A stretch of DNA of 53,291 bases from Pseudomonas morbosilactucae (GCF_023241715.1 NZ_JALQCW010000055.1:1-53291), one strand, 5' to 3'. Shown: positions 10,461-21,902, counted from the stretch's first letter. The notes: generated by a model from the letters alone, not told the origin. A program made the numbers and translations.

Positions 10461-11606
10461 ATGCTGATTGTTGCCGACGAAAACATCCCCTTGATCGAAG
10501 CTTTTTTTGCCGGTTTCGGCGAGATCCGCCGTTTCCCCGGCCGTAGCATCGATCGCGCCATGGTCCAGGACGCCGATGTGCTACTGGTGCGCTCTGTGAC
10601 TCAGGTGGATCGAGCCCTGCTCGAAGGCAGCAATGTGCGCTTCGTCGGCACCTGCACCATTGGCACCGATCACCTGGACCTCGACTATTTCCAAGAGGCC
10701 GGCATCACTTGGTCCAGCGCGCCGGGCTGCAATGCTCGGGGCGTGGTGGATTACGTGTTGGGCAGCCTGTTGACCCTGGCGGAGATCGAGGGCGCCGACC
10801 TCACCCAGCGCACCTATGGCGTGGTCGGTGCCGGCGAAGTGGGCGGGCGCTTGATCACGGTCCTGCGTGGCCTGGGTTGGAAGGTGCGGATCTGCGACCC
10901 GGCGCGACAGGCGGCGGAAGGCGGTGATTATGTCAGCCTGGAGCAGTTGATCGAGCAGTGCGATGTGATCAGCCTGCACACGCCGCTGAATAAAGGCGGC
11001 GACTCGCCCACCTGGCATTTGTTCGACCGGGCTCGCCTGCAGCAACTGCAGCCCGGCACTTGGCTGATCAACGCAGCCCGTGGCCCGGTGGTGGACAACC
11101 AGGCCTTGCGCGAGGTGTTGCTGCAACGCGAAGACCTGCAAGCGGTGTTGGATGTGTTTGAACACGAGCCCAGCGTGGACCGGGCGTTGGTGGACCTGTG
11201 CGTCTTGGCCACGCCCCATATCGCCGGTTATAGCCTGGATGGCAAGCTGCGTGGCACGGCGCAGATTTACCAGGCCTATTGCGCGTTCGCCGGCCAGGCC
11301 GAGCAGGTCAACCTGGATCAACTGTTGCCCGCGCCCTGGGTGCCGGAAATCAGCCTTAACGCCAATGCCGATCCGGCTTGGGCGCTGGCCACGGTTTGTC
11401 GTGCGGTGTATGACCCGCGTCGTGACGATGCCGACTTCCGACGTAGCTTAGTGGACGACGTTGCTGAGCAGCGCAGCCGTTTTGACGGGTTGCGCAAGCA
11501 TTACCCCGAACGGCGGGAAATTGATGGGCTGAAGGTACGGGTGCACGGCGAGTCGTCGGCATTGCGCCAGATCGTCACCGCCTTGGGTGCCACACTGGAG
11601 GGCTGA
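10461..11606 (+). CDS. pdxB: erythronate-4-phosphate dehydrogenase
   Basis: A 381-residue D-2-hydroxyacid dehydrogenase that oxidises 4-phosphoerythronate in the DXP-dependent pathway to pyridoxal 5'-phosphate. The NAD-binding loop is GVVGAGEVGGRL. NAARGPVVDN carries the substrate Arg, VLDVFEHEP the catalytic Glu, and TPHIAGYS the catalytic His. The C-terminal PdxB dimerisation domain (residues about 285-380) separates it from other hydroxyacid dehydrogenases. AAGGAG precedes the ATG by 6-7 nt. TACACT at 10431-10436 could be its -10 element. Confidence 0.95.
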   Translation: MLIVADENIPLIEAFFAGFGEIRRFPGRSIDRAMVQDADVLLVRSVTQVDRALLEGSNVRFVGTCTIGTDHLDLDYFQEAGITWSSAPGCNARGVVDYVLGSLLTLAEIEGADLTQRTYGVVGAGEVGGRLITVLRGLGWKVRICDPARQAAEGGDYVSLEQLIEQCDVISLHTPLNKGGDSPTWHLFDRARLQQLQPGTWLINAARGPVVDNQALREVLLQREDLQAVLDVFEHEPSVDRALVDLCVLATPHIAGYSLDGKLRGTAQIYQAYCAFAGQAEQVNLDQLLPAPWVPEISLNANADPAWALATVCRAVYDPRRDDADFRRSLVDDVAEQRSRFDGLRKHYPERREIDGLKVRVHGESSALRQIVTALGATLEG

Positions 11607-11650
11607 GCGCCCGGGCTTGGTAGGCGTTTGGCTGGCGCGCAGCGGGCATA

Positions 11651-11675
11651 AAAAACCCGGCAGCCGGTGCCGGGT
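11651..11675 (-). terminator. intrinsic terminator of the small leftward gene
   Basis: Stem ACCCGGCA/TGCCGGGT with a 5-nt loop. The T-run is on the minus-strand side, so it terminates the leftward gene at 11697-11876. It may also stop pdxB readthrough. Confidence 0.8.
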
Positions 11676-11696
11676 CAAGGGGACTGAGGCGCGGTG

Positions 11697-11876
11697 TCAA
11701 TCTTGCTTGGCAGGCTTGACCAGTCGCTTCTCCAGTTCGCGGCAGGCGTCCTGGATCATGTTTTCAGTGATGGGCACTTCGCGACCCTGGGCGTCGATGA
11801 TGGCGCAACCCAGAGACTGCTCGGGTTGGGTGCGGATCACTTGAATCTTGTCGTCGCTGCTGTGTTGCAAGGACAT
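11697..11876 (-). CDS. small conserved Pseudomonas protein of unknown function (59 aa)
   Basis: A 59-residue protein beginning MSLQHSSDDKIQ, with AGGAGA 6 nt before the ATG at 11876 and a good terminator after the stop. It has no membrane segment or signal. The central part (CAIIDAQGREVPITENMIQDAC) looks like a short beta hairpin followed by a helix, with two cysteines, and the tail is Lys-rich. The neat ribosome site, start and terminator argue that it is real. I do not recognise a named family; a small cytosolic adaptor or stress protein is possible but unsupported. Confidence 0.7.
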   Translation of the reverse strand: MSLQHSSDDKIQVIRTQPEQSLGCAIIDAQGREVPITENMIQDACRELEKRLVKPAKQD

Positions 11877-12131
11877 GGCCTGTCTCCTCATCAGGTTGTG
11901 TGCTTACTCTAGGACCGTCACGTGAACAGGCTGTGACAACCTTCTACAACGCGGGTACGGCAGCTTCACTCCACCAGAAATACGCGGGGGCCGCCAGCCG
12001 GACTTTAGACCAATAACCTCTAGGCTCTAGCGTCAGCGGTCATATCCAAGCTGACTCACAGGTATTTACCAAAGTTCCTGCGCATTGCCCGGTGTAGGCT
12101 GGGCGGGGTTTTCCCCCAGGCGCTTCAATGG

Positions 12132-13910
12132 ATGAATTTCATGCTCTCTTCCCGTCAACGCCGGGCCATTGGCCTGGCCAGTCGTTTTCTTGCTCCTTAT
12201 CGTTGGCAGGCACTGGGCGCGTTGTTGGCGCTGGTGGTGACCGCCGGCATCACCTTGTCCATGGGGCAGGGCATTCGCCTGCTGGTGGACCAGGGCTTCA
12301 TGACCCAGTCGCCGCATTTGCTCAATCAATCCATCGGCCTGTTTTTGCTGCTGGTCCTGGCACTGGCAGTGGGCACCTTTGTGCGGTTTTATCTGGTGTC
12401 CTGGATTGGCGAGCGCTGCGTGGCGGACATTCGCCGGCAAGTCTTCAACCACCTGATCTACTTGCACCCGGGGTTCTACGAAAACAACCGCAGTTCGGAA
12501 ATCCAGTCGCGGCTGACGGCCGATACCACCTTGCTGCAATCGGTGATCGGCTCGTCGCTGTCATTGTTTCTGCGCAACGCGCTGATGGTGTTGGGCGGCA
12601 TCGTGCTGCTGTTTATCACCAACCCCAAACTCACCAGCATCGTGGTGGTGGCCTTGCCCCTGGTGCTGGCGCCCATTCTGATTTTCGGCCGGCGGGTACG
12701 CAGCCTGTCGCGCTTGAGTCAGGACCGCATCGCCGATGTCGGCAGTTATGTGTCCGAGACCCTGGGGCAGATCAAGACCGTGCAAGCCTATAACCACCAG
12801 GCCCAGGACGAGCGCCGGTTTGCCCTGACCGTGGAGCAGGCGTTCGAGACGGCGCGCAAGCGCATCGTCCAGCGTGCCTGGCTGATCACCCTGGTGATCG
12901 TGCTGGTGCTGGGGGCGGTGGGCGTGATGCTCTGGGTTGGCGGCATGGACGTGATTGCCGGGCGCATTTCCGGCGGCGAACTGGCGGCCTTTGTGTTTTA
13001 CAGCCTGATCGTCGGCAGCGCCTTCGGCACCTTGAGCGAGGTGATTGGTGAATTGCAGCGGGCGGCGGGTGCCGCCGAGCGGATTGCCGAGTTGTTGCGC
13101 TCGGAGAACATCATTCAAGCGCCGCCCACGGGCCTGGTGGCCTTGCCTGAGCGGGTGAGTGGCGACCTGGTGTTGGAGGATCTGCGCTTTTCCTACCCCT
13201 CACGCCCGGAAAGCTTCGCTGTCGATGGCTTGAGCCTGACCATCAAGGCCGGTGAGACCGTGGCGTTGGTGGGCCCTTCAGGCGCGGGCAAGTCGACCCT
13301 TTATGATCTGCTGCTGCGTTTCTACGACCCGCAGCAGGGGCGAGTCCTCTTGGATGGCGTGCCCCTGACTCAACTGGACCCTCTGGATCTACGCCGCTGT
13401 TTCGCCCTGGTGTCGCAAAGCCCGGCGCTGTTCTTCGGCAGCATCGAAGAGAACATTCGCTACGGCAACCCAGGCGCGACCCTGGAGCAGGTCGAAGAGG
13501 CGGCAAAGATTGCCTACGCCCACGAATTCATCCAACAGATGCCCCAGGGCTATCAGACGCATCTGGGGGATGGCGGCCTGGGCCTGTCCGGCGGCCAGCG
13601 GCAACGCCTGGCGATTGCCCGGGCGCTGTTGGTGGATGCACCGATCCTGTTGTTGGACGAGGCCACCAGCGCCCTGGATGCCCAGAGTGAGCATCTGATC
13701 CAGCAAGCCTTGCCCAGCTTGATGAGGAACCGTACCACCCTGGTGATCGCCCATCGCCTGGCCACGGTGAAGAATGCCGACCGGATTGCGGTCATGGATC
13801 AGGGCAAGCTGGTGGCCGTGGGTACTCACCAGCAACTGATTGCCAGCAACCCGCTGTATGCGCGCCTGGCGGCCCTGCAGTTCAGCGACGGCTCTCAGCT
13901 GCCTGTGTAG
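12132..13910 (+). CDS. MsbA-related ABC exporter (fused membrane and ATPase domains)
   Basis: A 592-residue half-transporter. Residues about 20-310 hold six membrane helices of the type I exporter fold, and about 340-580 the nucleotide-binding domain. Walker A is GPSGAGKS (381-388), the signature is LSGGQRQR, Walker B is ILLLDEATSALD, and the H-loop is VIAHR. It fits the group of MsbA-like proteins that exists in proteobacteria beside true MsbA; the substrate is unknown (lipid or hydrophobic compound is plausible). The start at 12132 (MNFMLSS) has only a weak ribosome site, and Met4 (12141) is an alternative. Its stop codon is embedded in a REP unit. Confidence 0.85.
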   Translation: MNFMLSSRQRRAIGLASRFLAPYRWQALGALLALVVTAGITLSMGQGIRLLVDQGFMTQSPHLLNQSIGLFLLLVLALAVGTFVRFYLVSWIGERCVADIRRQVFNHLIYLHPGFYENNRSSEIQSRLTADTTLLQSVIGSSLSLFLRNALMVLGGIVLLFITNPKLTSIVVVALPLVLAPILIFGRRVRSLSRLSQDRIADVGSYVSETLGQIKTVQAYNHQAQDERRFALTVEQAFETARKRIVQRAWLITLVIVLVLGAVGVMLWVGGMDVIAGRISGGELAAFVFYSLIVGSAFGTLSEVIGELQRAAGAAERIAELLRSENIIQAPPTGLVALPERVSGDLVLEDLRFSYPSRPESFAVDGLSLTIKAGETVALVGPSGAGKSTLYDLLLRFYDPQQGRVLLDGVPLTQLDPLDLRRCFALVSQSPALFFGSIEENIRYGNPGATLEQVEEAAKIAYAHEFIQQMPQGYQTHLGDGGLGLSGGQRQRLAIARALLVDAPILLLDEATSALDAQSEHLIQQALPSLMRNRTTLVIAHRLATVKNADRIAVMDQGKLVAVGTHQQLIASNPLYARLAALQFSDGSQLPV

Positions 13911-13988
13911 GCGTCGGCTTGCCGGCGAAAGCGGCCATCGTGCTGGCGCAGAGTTCGAAGGCGTCTTCGCTGGCCAGCCAGCCCCTGC
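13907..13988. repeat. degenerate REP pair overlapping the ABC exporter stop codon
   Basis: GTAGGCGTCGGCTTGCCGGC recurs here identically to the copy at 8476, again with the gene's TAG stop as its bases 2-4. A diverged inverted unit (minus strand GCAGGGGCTGGCTGGCCAGC) ends at 13988. The layout is the same as the first pair. Confidence 0.65.
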
Positions 13989-14005
13989 GTTGGGTCGTTG
14001 CCCAA

Positions 14006-14031
14006 TAAAAAAGCCCGCATCGCTGCGGGCT
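14006..14031 (-). terminator. intrinsic terminator of slt
   Basis: Stem AGCCCGCA/TGCGGGCT with a four-base loop and a T-run on the minus-strand side, 15 bp past the slt stop codon. Confidence 0.85.
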
Positions 14032-14045
14032 TGTCGAGGCTGGTT

Positions 14046-15974
14046 TCACTGATCGTCGAAGTAGCGCTCGTGCCAGTCCACCAGCGGCTGGGGCGAGTTG
14101 AGCTTCTGTCCGTAAATCACCGAGTAGGACAGTACGTTCTGCACGTACTGGCGGGTCTCGTCGAAGGGAATGCTTTCCACCCAGACATCGAAACTCAGGT
14201 GGTCGGCGCCCTTGAGCCACTGGCGTACCCGGCCAGGGCCGGCGTTGTAGGCCGCCGAGGCCAGTACACGGTTGCCGTTGAACTGGCTGTGGACTTGGCT
14301 CAGGTAGGCGGCGCCCAGCTGGATGTTCTTGTCCGGGTCCAGCACTTGCTGGGGCGATGCCAGGGGAATGCTGAACTTGCGTGCGGTTTCCTTGGCGGTG
14401 CCGGGCATCAACTGCATCAGGCCGCTGGCGCCAACACCGGAGCGGGCGTCGTCCATAAAGGCGCTTTCCTGGCGGGTAATGGCGAACACCCAGCTGGAAT
14501 GCAGGCCACGGACCTTGGCTTCACGAACCAGCGTGTCGCGGTGAGCCATGGGGAAGCGGATGTCCAGGTCGTCCCAGTACTGGGCCTGGCTGATGGTGCG
14601 AATGGCCGGGAAGTACCACTTCAGGTCATAAGCCAGCTTGGCCTGGGCGACCATCTCGTCGCGGTTGAAATGCCGGCTGACGTGGTACCACTCGCGGCGC
14701 CCGTCGACGATCTGCCCGCGTGCATGGAACTCCAGGGCTCGGCGCACGCCTGGGGTATTGCGCACCTTATTGACCAGCGCCTGGCTCAGCACCAGCGGCT
14801 TGTTGGTCAGTTGGTAAGGCGCCTTGGCGTGATCGGCTGCAAGGAAACCATAGAAGTCGCGCTCACGGGCCAGGTTCTTGAACAGTGCCAGGGCTTGCGG
14901 GTTCTGCGGTTCGGCCAGCTCCAGGCTGCGGGCTTGCCAGTAGCGCCAGCGGTTGGTGGTGGCCAGGTCCTGGGGCAGTTTGCGGGTCAACTGATAAGCG
15001 TCTTCCCAGCGTGCCAGGCGCAGCAGCAGGCGCAGGCGCCATTCGGAAACCGTGTTGTCCCGCAGTTCGGGGTCGTATTGGGTCATCACGCCCAGGGCGC
15101 GGCTGTCGAAGCGCTTGGCCAGGGTCAGGCCGATCTCGCGGGCGATCGCCACTTTTTCGTCACGGGAGAAGTGCATGCTGCTGGCGTAGCCGTCGAGCAG
15201 GCCCATGGCCTTGTCCGGGTCCTGGCGTGCCAGGCGGCGCAGGCCGAGCCCGACCACGTCGGACATGGCATCGTCCGCCGGGGTGAAGCGCGACGGCTGG
15301 CTCAACAGCTCGGGCTTCTGGGCGACGTCGATTAGCAGGCGGCCCTGGGGCGCCAGGCTGGTCATGCTTTTGACCAGGCTGTTGGCCAGCGCGTAGTTAC
15401 GGGTTTCGGCGGCCAGTTTGGCGCGCTGCCAGCGTTTCTGTTCGGTGAGTTGGCCTTCAGCGGCCCATTGGGCGAACAGTGCATCGCAGGCGGCGGGTTG
15501 GGATTTGCCGGTCAGCCAGAGTTTTTCCGTGGCGGCGTAACCTTCTGCCTTCAGGTTATGGCCCAGTTGGTATTGGGCGTTCAGGCAGTCCAACTCAGTG
15601 AAGTTAAGTTTCGGGTCGTAGTACTTGACGAAGGTGGCCCAGTCGCCACGTTCGGCCAGCCAGCGCAACCAGCGCAGTTTCATCCAGTTGGCCTGGGGCA
15701 GGTCGCCGTGTTCAGCGAGGAATTTCTCAATTTCTGCATTGCTTGCGGACTTCAGCCGTGCGGTCAGTTCGTCGTAGGCCAGGTAGGGTTCCAGGGGGTA
15801 GTCACTGAGGACCTGGGCGTAACGGAAATACGGCGCGGAGTCGCCTTTGGCCAGGGCGCGCTTGGCCTCATCGTAATATTGGCGTTGGAGAGACAGGTCG
15901 GCCGCCTGGGCGGAATGAACGGCAGCGGTGGAGATAAATAGACAGGACAAAAAACTGAAAAGGCGACTGCGCAT
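14046..15974 (-). CDS. slt: soluble lytic murein transglycosylase
   Basis: A 642-residue periplasmic enzyme that cleaves the MurNAc-GlcNAc bond of peptidoglycan to give 1,6-anhydromuropeptides. Residues 1-24 are a signal peptide (MRSRLFSFLSCLF... ending AQA). The long alpha-helical U and L superhelix regions (about 30-470) lead to the SLT domain with catalytic Glu503 in ITRQESAF, GLMQLMPGTA and AYNAGPGR. The start at 15974 was chosen because the signal peptide begins there; the open frame upstream adds an unlikely 16 residues. NagZ, encoded later in the window, works downstream on the same recycling products. Confidence 0.95.
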   Translation of the reverse strand: MRSRLFSFLSCLFISTAAVHSAQAADLSLQRQYYDEAKRALAKGDSAPYFRYAQVLSDYPLEPYLAYDELTARLKSASNAEIEKFLAEHGDLPQANWMKLRWLRWLAERGDWATFVKYYDPKLNFTELDCLNAQYQLGHNLKAEGYAATEKLWLTGKSQPAACDALFAQWAAEGQLTEQKRWQRAKLAAETRNYALANSLVKSMTSLAPQGRLLIDVAQKPELLSQPSRFTPADDAMSDVVGLGLRRLARQDPDKAMGLLDGYASSMHFSRDEKVAIAREIGLTLAKRFDSRALGVMTQYDPELRDNTVSEWRLRLLLRLARWEDAYQLTRKLPQDLATTNRWRYWQARSLELAEPQNPQALALFKNLARERDFYGFLAADHAKAPYQLTNKPLVLSQALVNKVRNTPGVRRALEFHARGQIVDGRREWYHVSRHFNRDEMVAQAKLAYDLKWYFPAIRTISQAQYWDDLDIRFPMAHRDTLVREAKVRGLHSSWVFAITRQESAFMDDARSGVGASGLMQLMPGTAKETARKFSIPLASPQQVLDPDKNIQLGAAYLSQVHSQFNGNRVLASAAYNAGPGRVRQWLKGADHLSFDVWVESIPFDETRQYVQNVLSYSVIYGQKLNSPQPLVDWHERYFDDQ

Positions 15975-16187
15975 GAGACATCCGGGCAGAAAAATCATGA
16001 CAAGTGCCGACGGAGTCAGCACTGATTGCCGTCTAGCTTAGCCTTTTGCCAGCAACCGGCGAAAGCTTTGCCGCCCCGCGGGCCGAAGTTCGCCACAAAT
16101 GTTGTTCCGGGTGCTTCAGCGGCGAAAATGCCGGCCTGCTGCAGGCGCAAGTCAGGTAGAATGCGCGCCCGGTTTTTGGAGAAGATC

Positions 16188-18107
16188 ATGACCCTGCTCA
16201 AATTCAGCGATGTGTCCCTTGCTTTCGGCGCTATGCCGTTGTTGGACAAGGTGTCCTGGCAGATCGCCCGTGGTGAGCGGGTGTGCATCATCGGCCGTAA
16301 CGGCACAGGCAAATCCAGCATGATGAAGCTGGTCAAGGGCGATCAGAAGCCCGATGACGGCTCCGTGTGGCGTGCGCCCGGCCTGAAGATCGGCGAATTG
16401 CCGCAAGAACTGCCAGTGGCCGACGAGCGGACCGTGTTCGACGTGGTGGCTGAAGGCCTGGACGGTGTTGGCGCGTTGCTCGCCGAGTATCACCACCTGG
16501 CGCAGAACTGCGTTACCGAAGAGGACCTGGACAAGCTGATGCACGTCCAGCAGGACCTCGAAGCCCGTGACGGCTGGCGTTTGCAGCAACTGGTCGACAG
16601 TACACTGAGCCGCCTGCAACTGCCGGCCGACAAGACCCTCGCCCAGTTGTCCGGCGGCTGGCGTCGCCGCGTGCTGCTGGCCCAGGCCCTGGTGTCCGAG
16701 CCGGACCTGTTGCTGCTCGACGAGCCCACCAACCACCTGGACATCGGTGCCATCGCCTGGCTGGAAGAGGCGCTGAAGGATTTCCAGGGCGCTGTGCTGT
16801 TTATCACGCACGACCGTTCCTTCCTGCAAAACCTGGCGACCCGCATCCTCGAACTGGACCGTGGTGGCCTGATCGACTGGAACGGCGACTACGCCAGCTT
16901 CCTGGTGCACAAGGAAGCGATGCTGGCGGCGGAAGAAACCGCCAACGCCTTGTTCGACAAGCGCCTGGCCCAGGAAGAAGTGTGGATCCGCCAGGGCATC
17001 AAGGCCCGGCGTACCCGTAACGAAGGCCGCGTACGTGCGTTGAAAGCCCTGCGGGTTGAACGCAGCGAGCGTCGCGAGCGCACCGGCAAGGCCAATATCC
17101 AGCTGGAAACCGCCGACAAGTCGGGCAAGCAAGTGATGGTGCTGGAAAACGTCAGCTTCCATCACCCGGACGGCCCGTTCCTGATCAAGGACTTCTCCAT
17201 GGTCCTGCAGCGTGGCGACCGTATCGGTTTGCTGGGCGCCAACGGTACCGGCAAGACCACCTTGCTCAAACTGATGCTCAGCGGCCTGCAGCCCACCAGC
17301 GGCAAGGTGGAAGAGGGCACCAAGATTGACGTGGCCTACTTCGACCAGTTGCGCCACCAGTTGGACCTGGAAAAGACCGTGATCGACAACGTCGCCGAAG
17401 GTCGCGACTTTATCGACATCGACGGCCAGAGCCGCCACGTACTCAGCTACCTGGGCGACTTCCTGTTCAGCCCGCAGCGTGCTCGCACGCCGGTAAAAGC
17501 CTTGTCCGGTGGTGAGCGTGCGCGCCTGCTGCTGGCCAAGCTGTTCAGCAAGCCGGCCAACCTGCTGGTACTCGACGAACCAACCAACGATTTGGACGTG
17601 GAAACCCTCGAGCTGCTGGAGGAGGTGCTGTTGACCTTCAATGGCACCGTGCTGATGGTCAGCCACGACCGGGCATTCCTCGACAACGTGGTTACCAGCA
17701 CCCTGGTGTTCGAAGGGGAAGGCAAGGTGCGTGAATACGTCGGTGGTTACCAGGACTGGCTGCGCCAGGGTGGTTCGCCACGGCTGTTGGGCGTGACCGA
17801 GAATAAATCGGGCAAGGCCGAGCTGAATTCGGCGGTGGTAGCTCCTGTCGCAACGCCTGCTCCGGTTGCGGCCCAGGAAGCACCGGCGAAGAAGAAGCTC
17901 AGCTACAAGTTGCAGCGCGAGCTGGAAGCCCTGCCAGCGCAGATCGAAGCCATGGAGCAGCAGATTGCTGCGGTCGAGGCCGAGATGGCGGATGGCGGTT
18001 TCTATCAGCGTCCGGCGACCGAGACGGCGGCGGTGATCGCTCAGTTGGAGCAGTTGAACGCCGAGCTTGAGGTCATGGTCGAGCGTTGGGCCGAGCTGGA
18101 TGCCTGA
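16188..18107 (+). CDS. uup: ABC-F family ATPase Uup
   Basis: A 639-residue soluble ABC-F protein with two ATPase domains and no membrane part. The first Walker A is GRNGTGKS (36-43), the second GANGTGKT (350-357), each followed by LSGG signatures. The Arg/Lys-rich inter-domain linker (QGIKARRTRNEGR) is the ribosome-probing arm, and the C-terminal charged coiled coil (about 565-639) is diagnostic of Uup. Uup affects translation, ribosome assembly and precise excision of transposons. The ATG at 16188 (MTLLKFSDVS) is preceded by GGAGAAG. TAGAAT at 16157 may be its -10. It is divergent from slt and ends at a strong terminator. Confidence 0.93.
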   Translation: MTLLKFSDVSLAFGAMPLLDKVSWQIARGERVCIIGRNGTGKSSMMKLVKGDQKPDDGSVWRAPGLKIGELPQELPVADERTVFDVVAEGLDGVGALLAEYHHLAQNCVTEEDLDKLMHVQQDLEARDGWRLQQLVDSTLSRLQLPADKTLAQLSGGWRRRVLLAQALVSEPDLLLLDEPTNHLDIGAIAWLEEALKDFQGAVLFITHDRSFLQNLATRILELDRGGLIDWNGDYASFLVHKEAMLAAEETANALFDKRLAQEEVWIRQGIKARRTRNEGRVRALKALRVERSERRERTGKANIQLETADKSGKQVMVLENVSFHHPDGPFLIKDFSMVLQRGDRIGLLGANGTGKTTLLKLMLSGLQPTSGKVEEGTKIDVAYFDQLRHQLDLEKTVIDNVAEGRDFIDIDGQSRHVLSYLGDFLFSPQRARTPVKALSGGERARLLLAKLFSKPANLLVLDEPTNDLDVETLELLEEVLLTFNGTVLMVSHDRAFLDNVVTSTLVFEGEGKVREYVGGYQDWLRQGGSPRLLGVTENKSGKAELNSAVVAPVATPAPVAAQEAPAKKKLSYKLQRELEALPAQIEAMEQQIAAVEAEMADGGFYQRPATETAAVIAQLEQLNAELEVMVERWAELDA

Positions 18108-18124
18108 TTGACTCTGTGCTGATA

Positions 18125-18155
18125 AAAAAGCCCGACGTTGATGTCGGGCTTTTTT
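18125..18155. terminator. bidirectional terminator between uup and the stress protein gene
   Basis: A 12-bp stem AAAAAGCCCGAC/GTCGGGCTTTTT with loop GTTGAT, T-run on one side and A-run on the other. It serves the convergent genes uup and usp. Confidence 0.9.
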
Positions 18156-18171
18156 CTGCGGCCGTGTTTGC

Positions 18172-18609
18172 TTAGCGCTTGGCCAGGTGCACGGCCAGCA
18201 CGTCGCAGGGTGCGCCATGCAGCACGTCATTGGCGGTGGAGCCCAGCAGCAGGGCCAGGCCGTGGCGGCCGTGACTGCCGACCACGATCAGGTCGCAATG
18301 CTGCTCTTTGGCCAGGTGATGGATTTCCTGACGCGGCTGGCCGTAGGTCAGGTGGCTGAACTCCTTGGTCAGCTCCGGGTATTTGGCGATCAGTCGGTCG
18401 AGGCGCTCCTTGGCCTGGTCGAATTGCTGTTGCTGGAGTTGGGACAGGTCCATCGGCACGTCGCCGCCAAAGGCCATGGCCATCGGCTCGACAATGTGCA
18501 CCAGGGACAATTTGGCCCCGCTGGCGACCGACAGTTCGCGAGCGCGGTGGATAACAGGATCGCACTCTTCGGTTAGGTCTACAGCGACCAGAATATGGTT
18601 GTAGGACAT
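18172..18609 (-). CDS. universal stress protein (UspA family)
   Basis: A 145-residue single-domain Usp protein. It begins MSYNHILVAVDLTEE, the usual first strand with Asp, and near the end has DLIVVGSHGRHGLALLLGST, the nucleotide-binding loop type of Usp proteins (the spacer before GST is one residue shorter than the textbook motif). Usp proteins are cytoplasmic survival factors for starvation, anaerobiosis and membrane stress. A strong AGGAGGAG lies before the ATG at 18609. It stands alone between a terminator and a divergent gene. Confidence 0.9.
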   Translation of the reverse strand: MSYNHILVAVDLTEECDPVIHRARELSVASGAKLSLVHIVEPMAMAFGGDVPMDLSQLQQQQFDQAKERLDRLIAKYPELTKEFSHLTYGQPRQEIHHLAKEQHCDLIVVGSHGRHGLALLLGSTANDVLHGAPCDVLAVHLAKR

Positions 18610-18713
18610 GAGGTGCTCCTCCTGAGGATGGCGATAGCTTCAAGTATGGCTGGTTTCAAGCGCGTTGGTTCCGGTGTGGCCCAACGCGCTCATCAAGAAT
18701 CGGGAGTACAGAT

Positions 18714-19151
18714 ATGACGGTCTGGATAGTGGTGTCAATCCTTGCGGTGGTGTTAAGCCCTCTGGCATGGCTGCGTCCTTCGCGCCGCCAGAGCGGCCAG
18801 ATCGCCATGCGCATGGAGGCGCGGCGCATGGGGCTGGCCATGCAGCTGGCGCCCCAGGAGTGGCCGCACTGGCTCGGGCAGGAGCCGCCGAACCCCTGTC
18901 CGCAGTACCATCGCCCGCGCCGCAGTGCTGCGGCGGCGTGCTGGAGCTACTGGCAAATCGCGCCGGGGGAGTGGGTCAATCAATGGCGCGAGCCTTGCGA
19001 GGATCAGGCATTGCTCGCTCAGTTAAGCGTGCTGCCGCCGACAGTCTTCAAAGTCGAGGCAGATAAACAGATGATCGCCCTGTATTGGAATGAGCGCGGC
19101 GAACTGAGTGTCTTGCAGGATATTGCCGAGTTGCTCAAAGCCCAGGCTTGA
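18714..19151 (+). CDS. conserved hypothetical protein with one N-terminal membrane helix
   Basis: A 145-residue protein with a hydrophobic N-terminus (VWIVVSILAVVLSPLAWL) that should anchor it in the inner membrane. Then comes a basic region with RRQSGQ and RMEARRMGL, and a cytoplasmic domain rich in Trp and Pro (WPHWLGQE, CWSYWQI). The C-terminal 50 residues form a hydrophilic mixed alpha/beta part. CGGGAG lies 7 nt before the ATG. Position between usp and fadBA matches a gene of unknown function conserved in other pseudomonads. It resembles small YajC-like anchored proteins only in length and topology, so I give no function. Confidence 0.75.
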   Translation: MTVWIVVSILAVVLSPLAWLRPSRRQSGQIAMRMEARRMGLAMQLAPQEWPHWLGQEPPNPCPQYHRPRRSAAAACWSYWQIAPGEWVNQWREPCEDQALLAQLSVLPPTVFKVEADKQMIALYWNERGELSVLQDIAELLKAQA

Positions 19152-19198
19152 GCTGCAAGGGTGGGCGCTGCAATGGCGCCGCCCGAAATAGCAGGCAA

Positions 19199-19225
19199 TA
19201 AAAAGCCCGACATCATCATCGGGCT
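19199..19225 (-). terminator. leftward intrinsic terminator with no recognised gene upstream of it
   Basis: Stem AGCCCGA/TCGGGCT with an 8-nt loop. The T-run is only on the minus-strand side, so it ends leftward transcription. The rightward gene just before it would meet GGGATTGG instead of a T-run. No leftward gene is recognised in the following 490 bp. Confidence 0.6.
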
Positions 19226-19724
19226 GGGATTGGCCAGGCAGGCCGGTAATCTGTTTGCGGCAACCCAGGGCGCACCGTGGGGTTTTGTGTGTCGCTGATC
19301 CTACGCTTTGCATTCGACAAAAGCGCGTACATTTTTCTCTCAAGCTTTTCGCCAGCTTAGGCTTCAATTGCCTTCATGCAAGGCGAGTTAGGGCGAACTT
19401 TCTAATTATTGATTCTATGAATGGTTAAAAATGCGCGCGCGTGTTGGTGCTCGGGGCGTTGCCGAGATGACTGCAAAGTCGCGTTTCAAACAGCCTTTTG
19501 TACGATTGACAATTGGCGGATTTTCCCTGAATGTGGCGTACCCAAATCAAACGGGCGTATGAAATGAGCGTTTGCATGGCAAATGGCTCTGTACAGAATC
19601 CCGACTATCGCGTTGGCGGGTGTGCCTTGCGGATTGGCCTGAGCATCGACGAAAACGTCCGTGCCGAGCCAGAAGTTAGCGTCCGACGTGTACTGTTCAG
19701 CTTCCATATCGTGGAGATCAGTTG
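19226..19724 (+). promoter_or_regulatory. fadBA upstream region with PsrA-like operator and candidate promoter
   Basis: This 499-bp stretch holds no convincing gene. CAAACAGCCTTTTG at 19487-19500 differs at one base from the PsrA site CAAAC-N4-GTTTG. Directly after it, TTGACA at 19506-19511 with a 17-bp spacer to GAATGT (19529-19534) is a possible sigma-70 promoter with a weak -10. A wider CAAAC...GTTTG pair flanks 19548-19574. The leader would be about 185 nt. The 19330-19430 part is AT-rich. PsrA control of fadBA is known in Pseudomonas; the exact site is inference. Confidence 0.5.
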
Positions 19725-21872
<2,148 letters not shown>

Positions 21873-21902
21873 GCGCCCCCACTAGAGAGCGAGAGTGAAC
21901 AT

